Positions 1 to 5,301 of a stretch of DNA of 13,105 bases are shown piece by piece. The position numbers were made by a program, and so were the translations under genes. The number at the start of each line of letters is the position of its first letter. The stretch's first letter is position 1. The notes below the pieces were generated by a model, which was not told where the DNA came from, searched no databases, and saw only the letters and a list, made by a program, of their open reading frames with translations. This DNA comes from Candidatus Bipolaricaulota bacterium (GTDB taxonomy: Bacteria; Bipolaricaulota; Bipolaricaulia; Bipolaricaulales; Bipolaricaulaceae): the NCBI GenBank assembly GCA_021163465.1, contig JAGGWU010000035.1, forward strand, positions 1 to 13,105, written 5' to 3'.

Positions 1-1
1 G

Positions 2-1621
2 GTTGAACGGCTTCTTGGGGAACATCCCGATGTGTGGACCAACCCGCCGCGACGGGAGTTGATCTCCCAGGCCATCCGCCGGCGGGAGGCGATCGTGACC
101 GCCTCCGGGGCCCTGGCCACCTGGACCCCGCTCCATTCCACCGGCCGCCGCCCCAAGGACACCTACATCGTGGATCGCCCCGAGATCCACGCCGCGGTGG
201 ACTGGAGCTCCCCTTACTGCAACCCCATCGATCCCGAGACCTTCGCCGAGCTGGTGGAGGATGCCCTCGCGGCCCTCGAGCGCAAACGGCGCCTTTACCT
301 GATGGAAAAGTCCCTAGGGGCAGACCCCCGCTACTCCCTGCGGGTTCGGGTGGTGACCGACCGGGCCCTCCATGCCCTCTTCGTCGATAACCTCTTCCGC
401 CCCCCCACCCGGGCTCCCTCCGCCTTGGGCGATGAGCCCTTCGACCTCCTCGTCCTCCCCTACGACAGATTGGACCCGCGCAAGTACGTGGGAAAACTTC
501 GCTTCGACCCCGAGGCCGGCCGCACCGCGGATATGGCGGTGGCCATGGATTTCGCCGGCCGAGCGGGGGTGGTGTTCGGCTCGGCCTATATGGGTTCGGT
601 GAAGAAGCTCCTCTTCACCGTGATGAACTTCCTCCTGCCGGAGGTGGGGGTCCTGCCTTTGCATTGCTCCGCCAATGTGGGCCAAGAGGGGGATGTGGCC
701 CTGTTTTTGGGGCTTTCGGGAACGGGGAAGACCTCCCTCTCCACCGATCCCTCCCGTCCCATGATCGGCGACGACGAACACGGCTGGAGCGATTCGGGGA
801 TCTTCAACCTGGAAGGAGGCTGTTATGCGAAGCTCATCGGTCTTTCCCCCGAAAAGGAGCCCGGCATCTGGCATGCGGTGATGCACGAGGCGCCTCCCCT
901 GGAGCACGGGGCCATCTTGGAAAACGCCATGGTCTATCCCGACGGCACAATAGATCTTTCCGACCGCCGTTTAACGGAGAACTCCCGGGCCTCCTACCCG
1001 TTGGGGTTCCTCCCCAACATCGCCCCCGGGGCCCGGGGAGGCCATCCCACCGTGATCTTCTTCCTCACCGCCGACGCCTACGGGGTTCTCCCCCCGATAG
1101 CCAAGTTGGACCGGGCCGGAGCGATGTTCTGGTTCCTGATGGGATACACCTCCAAGCTCGCCGGCACAGAAACCGGGGTGGTGGAACCGGTGGCCACCTT
1201 CTCCCGGTTCTTCGGGGAACCTTTTATGCCCCGCAAGCCCTCCGTCTACGCGGGGATGCTGGGGGAGAAGATGCGGGCCCACGGGGCCAGGGTCTATCTG
1301 GTGAACACCGGGTGGATCGGAGGGCCTTATGGGGTAGGGAAAAGGATCGACATCTCCCTCACCCGGGCCATGATCCGGGCCGCTTTATCCGGCGAGCTGG
1401 AAGGGGTGGGGCACCGGGAGGATCCCCTCTTCCACCTGGAGGTGCCGGTGCGGTGTCCGGGCGTGCCGGAGGGGATTTTATTCCCCGCGCGCAGCTGGCG
1501 GAACCGGGATGCCTATCGGGCCAAAGCCGAAGAGCTCGCGGCCGCCTTCCGGAAGCACTTCTCCGCGACCTTCGCCCACGCAGTACCCCCGGAGGTGGCG
1601 GCCCGCTGTCCCGGGGAATAA
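2..1621 (+). CDS. pckA: Phosphoenolpyruvate carboxykinase (ATP), 5' end outside window
   Basis: The enzyme interconverts oxaloacetate plus ATP with PEP, CO2 and ADP in the cytoplasm, at the gluconeogenesis/anaplerosis node. Numbered from the GTG at base 32, the protein shows the substrate-site segment GSAYMGSVKK (183-192, Tyr186 and Lys191/192), the metal-binding His211 in LHCSANVG, the P-loop GLSGTGKT (227-234), the kinase-2 motif IGDDEH (245-250), Arg319 in ENSRASYP, and the C-terminal NTGWIGGPYGVGKR segment. The P-loop and GDDEHGW pattern identify the ATP-dependent class rather than the GTP class. The frame is open back to base 2 and the residues there look like coding sequence, so the true start probably lies upstream and the GTG at 32 is only an internal candidate. 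The 529 residues seen are close to the usual length of about 530-540, so little is missing. One oddity is GRRPKD (38-43) where the family usually has GRSPKD. Confidence 0.96.
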   Translation, partial: VERLLGEHPDVWTNPPRRELISQAIRRREAIVTASGALATWTPLHSTGRRPKDTYIVDRPEIHAAVDWSSPYCNPIDPETFAELVEDALAALERKRRLYLMEKSLGADPRYSLRVRVVTDRALHALFVDNLFRPPTRAPSALGDEPFDLLVLPYDRLDPRKYVGKLRFDPEAGRTADMAVAMDFAGRAGVVFGSAYMGSVKKLLFTVMNFLLPEVGVLPLHCSANVGQEGDVALFLGLSGTGKTSLSTDPSRPMIGDDEHGWSDSGIFNLEGGCYAKLIGLSPEKEPGIWHAVMHEAPPLEHGAILENAMVYPDGTIDLSDRRLTENSRASYPLGFLPNIAPGARGGHPTVIFFLTADAYGVLPPIAKLDRAGAMFWFLMGYTSKLAGTETGVVEPVATFSRFFGEPFMPRKPSVYAGMLGEKMRAHGARVYLVNTGWIGGPYGVGKRIDISLTRAMIRAALSGELEGVGHREDPLFHLEVPVRCPGVPEGILFPARSWRNRDAYRAKAEELAAAFRKHFSATFAHAVPPEVAARCPGE

Positions 1622-1624
1622 AAA

Positions 1625-1647
1625 GGCCCCGGCCTCTCGCCGGGGCC
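1625..1647 (-). terminator. GC hairpin terminator between convergent genes
   Basis: A perfect 9-bp stem (GGCCCCGGC at 1625-1633, GCCGGGGCC at 1639-1647) encloses a 5-base loop. It lies between the pckA stop codon and the end of the convergent nitroreductase gene. On the - strand the stem is followed by TTTTATT, as in an intrinsic terminator for the nitroreductase transcript. On the + strand the stem is followed by C and T rather than a T run, so termination of pckA would be weaker or factor-dependent. Confidence 0.75.
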
Positions 1648-1662
1648 CCCTCCGGGGATCCC

Positions 1663-2160
1663 TCATATCCGCCGCACCAGGGAGTCCAAGGGGAGCCTGT
1701 CGCGCTCAGGCGGGCGCTCGGCGGGGTATCCTATGGGGATCAACATCATGAGTTCCTCGTGTTCCTTGGCCCCGAGCACCTTCTCCACTTGGTTGTCCTT
1801 CACCCTTCCGATCCAGCAGGCCCCCAACCCCAGGGAATGGGCGGCGAGCAGGATATTCTGGGCACACGCCCCGATGGCCTGGAGGTCTTTGATGCGGTCG
1901 TAGCCGGCGGTGGTGTCCAAAAGGACGGCGATGGTCACCGGGGCGGTGCGCACCATGTCCATCTGGGTCACCAGCCGCCCCAGCTCCTCCCGCTTCTCCT
2001 TGGACTCCACCACCACGAACCGCCAGGGCTGGGTGTTCCTCCCCGATGGGGCCCAACGACCGGCCTCCAGGATGGCTTCCACCTTTTCCGGCTCGACGGG
2101 ATCGGGCTTGAACATCCGGATCGAACGCCGTTCGCGAATGGCACGCAGTACTTCGTTCAT
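1663..2160 (-). CDS. Nitroreductase family protein (FMN-dependent oxidoreductase)
   Basis: This 165-residue protein belongs to the nitroreductase fold, whose members bind FMN, usually as dimers, and reduce nitro compounds, quinones or other substrates with NAD(P)H. Visible FMN-contact signatures are RRSIR (11-15), where the basic residues contact the flavin phosphate, then WAPSGRNTQPW (36-46) and the late LGLGACWIG segment (110-118). The length is that of the short subfamily. The start is supported by GGAGG, read on the - strand, just upstream of the ATG. The gene converges on pckA and diverges from the DUF2905 gene, so it appears to be a single-gene transcript. The physiological substrate cannot be told from sequence. 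Members of this family are often annotated too specifically, so I keep the call at family level. Confidence 0.9.
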   Translation of the reverse strand: MNEVLRAIRERRSIRMFKPDPVEPEKVEAILEAGRWAPSGRNTQPWRFVVVESKEKREELGRLVTQMDMVRTAPVTIAVLLDTTAGYDRIKDLQAIGACAQNILLAAHSLGLGACWIGRVKDNQVEKVLGAKEHEELMMLIPIGYPAERPPERDRLPLDSLVRRI

Positions 2161-2185
2161 CCCGCCCTCCTTTTCGTCGGTTGTG

Positions 2186-2191
2186 TATCAT
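2186..2191 (+). promoter_or_regulatory. Possible -10 element for a leaderless DUF2905 transcript
   Basis: TATCAT matches five of six bases of TATAAT and ends exactly seven bases before the ATG at 2199. That is the spacing expected if transcription starts on the A of the start codon. No Shine-Dalgarno sequence precedes this ATG, which fits a leaderless message. There is no clear -35. The element overlaps the opposing -10 of the nitroreductase gene. Confidence 0.35.
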
Positions 2192-2195
2192 TATA
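2190..2195 (-). promoter_or_regulatory. -10 element of the nitroreductase promoter
   Basis: On the - strand this reads TATAAT, an exact match to the sigma-70 -10 consensus. It lies about 30 bases upstream of the nitroreductase ATG with GGAGG in between. No good -35 hexamer is visible at 16-18 bp, so the assignment rests on the -10 and on its position. Confidence 0.5.
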
Positions 2196-2198
2196 GCG

Positions 2199-2414
2199 AT
2201 GGAGGTCTTCTCCCCGCTAGGGAAGCTTTTGGTGTTGATGGGCGTCCTTTTGGTGGTCCTGGGGCTCTTCCTGTGGGGAAAGCTCCCCTTCCTGGGGCGC
2301 CTTCCCGGCGATATCAAGATCGAGCGTGACAACTTCGTGATCTACATCCCCATAACCTCTATGCTGATCCTCTCGGTGATCTTGAGCCTCGTCTTCACCC
2401 TGTGGCGGAGGTAA
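2199..2414 (+). CDS. DUF2905 family small membrane protein
   Basis: This 71-residue protein has two hydrophobic segments (about residues 8-26 and 53-68) separated by a loop bearing LPGDIKIER (35-43) and then FVIYIPITS (46-54). This layout, with the Pro-Gly-Asp-Ile motif and the PITS entry into the second helix, is that of the DUF2905 family, whose function is unknown. I chose the ATG at 2199. A TTG at 2181 would add six residues, but neither start has a Shine-Dalgarno sequence. The gene is divergent from the nitroreductase and precedes the secreted NosD-like gene, with which it may share a transcript. The loop with the conserved motif probably faces one side of the membrane, but its topology cannot be fixed from sequence alone. 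Confidence 0.85.
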   Translation: MEVFSPLGKLLVLMGVLLVVLGLFLWGKLPFLGRLPGDIKIERDNFVIYIPITSMLILSVILSLVFTLWRR

Positions 2415-2505
2415 CGGACCTCGGGGGGTTATGGACGTTACTTCCGCGGAGGACAAAAGGCCTGTCTCCCCTCAGTACCCGAAAGGTAGGCTTTGGGCGA
2501 TCGCC

Positions 2506-3288
2506 ATGCGGAAAATGGTCTGGGTGGCGTTGATCGTGCTTCTCTGCGGCGGCGTAGCATTTCCCCGAGAAGCTCGGGGCCCGATCCGGATCCTCTCGGA
2601 TCTGGATTTCACCCCCGAAAACGGGGTGGTCGCAGGGAACGGGACCCCGGACGATCCCTTCGTGATCGCGGGATGGACCATAGATGCCTCCGATGCGGAT
2701 TTTGCCGTCCAGATCCGGGGGGTAACCCGGCCATTTGTGATCCGGGACCTCGAGATAACGGGGGCCCGGGTGGCGGGGATAAAGGTGGAGACCACAAGGA
2801 ACGGGCGCATCCGGGACGTCCTCATAAAGGGAGCCCCAACGGGCATCCTCATCTCCCTCAGCCGTGATATCTGGGTCGAGGGGGCGAAGATCGTGGACTG
2901 CACCGATTCCGTTCGTCTCCTTTTTTCACGGGCCATTCGACTGGCATCCCTTTGGCTTGAGCGGGCCACCGTAGCGGTCTGGTTCACCGGGACCACGGGG
3001 TCCGAACTACGGGATTCCTTCGTCTCCGCTGACCTCGGGGTCCTTTTGGAGTTGGGGGCTTCGGGCAACCTTATTGTGGGAAACGGCTTCTTCTGCCGGG
3101 TACCGGTCAGATCCGGGGGAGGGAACGCTTGGGATGATGGGACCCGGGGCAATTACTGGAGCGGCTTTTCCGCCCCCGATGCCGACGGCGACGGGATACT
3201 GGACCATCCCTTCCCGGTGAATTCCGATGAGGTGGACCGCTTCCCCCTGGCCGCCTTTGTCCCTCCCACACTGGAGTTGGACCCCTGA
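2506..3288 (+). CDS. Secreted NosD-like right-handed beta-helix protein
   Basis: From the ATG at 2506 the 260-residue protein begins with a signal peptide: basic MRK, a hydrophobic stretch to about residue 19, then polar PREARG. The body (about 45-200) is rich in short beta-strand/turn repeats typical of parallel beta-helix proteins. It contains the entry motif GTPDDPFVI (46-54), common in NosD-type proteins. The C-terminus has the hallmark block NAWDDGTRGNYW (207-218), PDADGDGI (224-231), a calcium-loop-like stretch, and DEVDRFPL (241-248). Related proteins are periplasmic or surface proteins, and true NosD serves nitrous-oxide reductase copper maturation. No nos genes are seen here, so that role is not implied. 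An in-frame ATG at 2431 would add 25 residues and bury the signal peptide, so I prefer 2506, although neither start has ideal ribosome-binding spacing. Confidence 0.78.
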   Translation: MRKMVWVALIVLLCGGVAFPREARGPIRILSDLDFTPENGVVAGNGTPDDPFVIAGWTIDASDADFAVQIRGVTRPFVIRDLEITGARVAGIKVETTRNGRIRDVLIKGAPTGILISLSRDIWVEGAKIVDCTDSVRLLFSRAIRLASLWLERATVAVWFTGTTGSELRDSFVSADLGVLLELGASGNLIVGNGFFCRVPVRSGGGNAWDDGTRGNYWSGFSAPDADGDGILDHPFPVNSDEVDRFPLAAFVPPTLELDP

Positions 3289-3306
3289 AGATTTTCCCAA
3301 GGTCCC

Positions 3307-3336
3307 TTATCCACAGGGTAGCCGGATCTCCCTGTG
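3307..3336. promoter_or_regulatory. DnaA-box-like 9-mer within an inverted repeat
   Basis: TTATCCACA (3307-3315) equals the classical bacterial DnaA-box consensus. It overlaps the left arm of an inverted repeat, CACAGGG (3312-3318) and CCCTGTG (3330-3336), with an 11-base spacer. No T run follows, so it is not an intrinsic terminator. A single box does not make an origin. It could be a DnaA-regulated or other operator site upstream of the hpf promoter, or chance. Confidence 0.3.
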
Positions 3337-3351
3337 TGATCCCACCTCAAG

Positions 3352-3410
3352 TTTTAAGCAAAATTCTTAAAGGGTTGACACCCCTCAGCCGCCCCGGTAT
3401 GTTATCTCAG
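3352..3410 (+). promoter_or_regulatory. Sigma-70-type promoter of hpf with AT-rich upstream palindrome
   Basis: A perfect -35 TTGACA (3375-3380) is followed by exactly 17 bases and the -10 TATGTT (3398-3403), predicting a start near 3410. Just upstream lies an AT-rich inverted repeat, TTTAAG (3353-3358) and CTTAAA (3366-3371), in an otherwise GC-rich genome. It sits where an UP element or an operator would be. The leader would be short and holds the ribosome-binding sequence AGGTGG (3415-3420), six bases before the ATG. Confidence 0.8.
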
Positions 3411-3426
3411 GAAGAGGTGGATTCGG

Positions 3427-3945
3427 ATGCAGATAAGGATACAAGAACGTTACGTTTCGGGCTCCGACGCCATCAAGGAGTACATCCATCGTAAGGCGGA
3501 GCACCTCAACCGCTATTTCGATAAGATCATCAGCCTGGATGTGATCCTTTCGGTGGAGAAGGAACGTCATCGGGCCGAACTCATCGGGCATTTGGTGAAC
3601 CGCAAAGTGGTGAAGGCGGTGGCCGAGACCGGGGACATGTATGCTTCCATCGACCAGGCCGTCGACAAGCTCCAGCGTCAGCTCGTCCGCTACAAGGAGA
3701 TCCTCAAGGAGGAGCCCCGCCGGGATCACCCCGATCCCGCTTCCACGGCGACCGGGGTCCCCTCCCCCAAGATCGTGCGCCTGGAGCCAAGGCTTAAAAA
3801 ACCCATGACCCCGGAGGAAGCGGTATTGGAGCTGGAGGCCTCCGGGAAGTCGTTCGTGGTGTTTTATAACCGTGAGGAAGGGGATACCCCCGCGGTGCTC
3901 TTTCACTTGGGGGATGGGCGGTATGGGATGATCGTCATCGACTGA
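3427..3945 (+). CDS. hpf: Ribosome hibernation promoting factor, long form
   Basis: This 172-residue protein binds the 30S decoding and mRNA channel in slow-growing or starved cells and, in its long form, dimerizes 70S ribosomes into inactive 100S particles. The N-terminal domain (about 1-100) shows the HPF/YfiA pattern: MQIRIQ, an amphipathic helix with YIHRKAEHLNRYFDKI, and MYASIDQAVDKLQRQLVRYK. A variable linker rich in Pro (about 100-115) leads to the C-terminal dimerization domain (about 116-172) with PMTPEEAVLELE, FVVFYNREEGDTPAVLF and GRYGMIVID. The length matches long HPF (about 170-190) rather than the short forms. It has its own strong promoter and an AGGTGG ribosome-binding site. 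The PP-loop gene begins nine bases after its stop, so the two are almost surely co-transcribed. Confidence 0.96.
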   Translation: MQIRIQERYVSGSDAIKEYIHRKAEHLNRYFDKIISLDVILSVEKERHRAELIGHLVNRKVVKAVAETGDMYASIDQAVDKLQRQLVRYKEILKEEPRRDHPDPASTATGVPSPKIVRLEPRLKKPMTPEEAVLELEASGKSFVVFYNREEGDTPAVLFHLGDGRYGMIVID

Positions 3946-3954
3946 GGAGGTGAG

Positions 3955-4983
3955 ATGCCCCGAGCCTTGGTCCTGTACTCGGGGAGCTTGGCGAGTACAG
4001 TGGCCGTAAAGCTTCTGGCCACGGGGCGTAATTGGAAAATCGACCTCCTCTACCTACGTACTCCCTTCCTGAACGCGGTCGAGCTGGTGAAGGCGAGGGC
4101 CCAGCGTCTTTTCCCGGGGTTTGGGTTCAACTCCTGTGGTCTCAAACGGGAGTACAACGTCTACTGGCACCGGGTGGTGGAACAGGGGGTCCCCTTTCCC
4201 TGCGGGGCGTGCCGGTCGCTTCTTCTCTTCAAGGCCGCCCGGATAATGCGGCGCAAGCGGTACGACCTCCTCGTGACCGGGGAGATCGTGGGGCGGGGAG
4301 GCCTCGGGGCGAAGGATCTTGTGCGACTGGAGAAGATGGTGGGGCTTCAGGGAAGGGTCTTCCGCCCCCTCTCCGCCGCCTTGCTTCCCCCGGTAAGGAG
4401 GGATGACGATCTCCGGTCCGTGCCCAAATTGGCCCTCTGTGGGGACGCGGAGGAGGAGCTCCGCGGTCTCGCACGGGAACTGGGGATCCCTCCCCCGGAG
4501 TGGGATAAGCTCGGTTCCTGCCCCCTGGAAGACGAGGGGTTTGCGGCCCGGGTATTCACCTTGCTTCGGAGGGGTCCGGTGAACCTGAACACCGTTTGGC
4601 TCATGCAGTTCCCCCACACCTTTGCCGCCGAAGATTTCGTGATGGTGGTCGCCCGCTCACCCCAGGAGTGCCGGGAGCTTCAGAGCTTCTTCCTCCCGGA
4701 TGACGTGCGCCTCTACATCCAGGTTCCCCATTCCCCATTGGGCCTCGTGCGGTTTCGGGAGGAGCTTTCCTCCGCCGAGATCCGGGGAATGCTGGAGCTT
4801 TGCGCCCGGATAATCGCCGCCTTGGGCGGGTATGCCCCGAGGGAGGAGGTGAAGGTGGCATATCGGCTCGAGCTATCGAACGAGCTCGATTACCTGTATG
4901 TCCGCCCCCTGGAGCGGGAGTACCTGGAGAGGCTGCGCCTTCCTCGCTTGAACTCGGAAGTCAGATTGGTATACTTGGATTGA
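3955..4983 (+). CDS. PP-loop superfamily protein, MnmA/ThiI-like, degenerate ATP motif
   Basis: The 342-residue protein resembles PP-loop ATPases of the tRNA-thiolation group. The expected N-terminal SGGxDS reads SGSLAS (9-14). Then come FPCGACRSLL (81-90), matching the NPCxxCR-type cysteine pair (Cys83, Cys86), DLLVTGE (104-110), and GLQGRVFRPLSAALLPP (130-146), a close match to the RPLSAKLLPPT block of these proteins. SCPLEDEGFAARV (188-200) aligns with the GCLLTD block. Other cysteines are Cys61, Cys162 and Cys189. The last 140 residues are not recognisable to me. AGGAGGTG precedes the ATG, and the gene lies nine bases after hpf. The loss of the conserved Asp (Ala13) and of the GQRPMSQ-like stretch means adenylation activity is uncertain. 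It may have a changed substrate or a structural role. The fold is fairly sure, the function is not. Confidence 0.65.
   Translation: MPRALVLYSGSLASTVAVKLLATGRNWKIDLLYLRTPFLNAVELVKARAQRLFPGFGFNSCGLKREYNVYWHRVVEQGVPFPCGACRSLLLFKAARIMRRKRYDLLVTGEIVGRGGLGAKDLVRLEKMVGLQGRVFRPLSAALLPPVRRDDDLRSVPKLALCGDAEEELRGLARELGIPPPEWDKLGSCPLEDEGFAARVFTLLRRGPVNLNTVWLMQFPHTFAAEDFVMVVARSPQECRELQSFFLPDDVRLYIQVPHSPLGLVRFREELSSAEIRGMLELCARIIAALGGYAPREEVKVAYRLELSNELDYLYVRPLEREYLERLRLPRLNSEVRLVYLD
4948..4975 (+). promoter_or_regulatory. Predicted extended -10 promoter for fmdB-type gene and rpoC
   Basis: TTGAAC (4948-4953), a 16-base spacer and TATACT (4970-4975) form a promoter-like pair inside the 3' end of the PP-loop gene. 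TG at 4967-4968 gives an extended -10 (TGG then TATACT). Transcription would start near 4982, at the stop codon of the upstream gene and about 58 bases before the FmdB-type start. Confidence 0.5.
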
Positions 4984-5040
4984 TTGTGCGAGTTGAATCC
5001 ACTTCGACCCCCAAAACGTGAGGCGGAACAAGGAGGTATT

Positions 5041-5262
5041 ATGCCGATCTACCGTTTCCGTTGCTCAGATTGCGGCAACGAGTTCCGCGAGCTGGTGGGG
5101 TACGGGGATGGAGACGGCGTCGCCTGCCCCAGGTGTGGGGGGAACAGGGTGGAGAGGTTGCTGCCCCGTTTCGGCGTGATCTATAAGGGAAGCGGCTTCT
5201 ACACCACCGAATACAAACGCAAAGGAAACAAGGGGTCCTCCGCCGGTGAGGGCGGGGACTGA
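5041..5262 (+). CDS. FmdB family zinc-ribbon protein
   Basis: This 73-residue protein opens with MPIYRFRCSDCGNEF and carries two CxxC pairs (Cys8/Cys11 and Cys29/Cys32), which should form one zinc ribbon. YKGSGFYTTEYK (48-59) is the characteristic block that follows the ribbon in FmdB-type proteins. A charged, Gly/Lys-rich tail ends it. The name comes from a putative regulator of formamidase, but the general role of the family is unknown. I chose the ATG at 5041 because AGGAGGT (5031-5037) directly precedes it and because the family starts with MPxYxF. An in-frame TTG at 4984 would add 19 residues without family resemblance. The gene lies 39 bases upstream of rpoC in the same direction and is probably co-transcribed with it. 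That neighbour is not the usual one for rpoC. Confidence 0.9.
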   Translation: MPIYRFRCSDCGNEFRELVGYGDGDGVACPRCGGNRVERLLPRFGVIYKGSGFYTTEYKRKGNKGSSAGEGGD

Positions 5263-5301
5263 CCCGCGGCCGAGGCCCGCGCGAAAAGAGGTGAGAGGGA
5301 A

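Noticed and set aside
664..2196. A 510-codon + strand open frame running through pckA and across the nitroreductase gene
   Set aside because: It overlaps two well-identified genes in other frames and its Arg/Gly/Pro/His-rich product is typical of a GC-driven shadow frame.
2506..2580. Lipoprotein signal (VLLC around residues 11-14) in the NosD-like protein
   Set aside because: The residue before Cys is Leu rather than Gly, Ala or Ser, so it does not fit a lipobox. An ordinary signal peptide is more likely.
3307..3315. Replication origin suggested by the TTATCCACA 9-mer
   Set aside because: Only one exact box is visible, with no cluster and no dnaA, dnaN or gyr genes nearby. It is kept only as a possible regulatory site.
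5262..5285. GC-rich near-palindrome between the FmdB-type gene and rpoC
   Set aside because: The arms pair imperfectly and no T run follows, so there is no support for a terminator separating the two genes.
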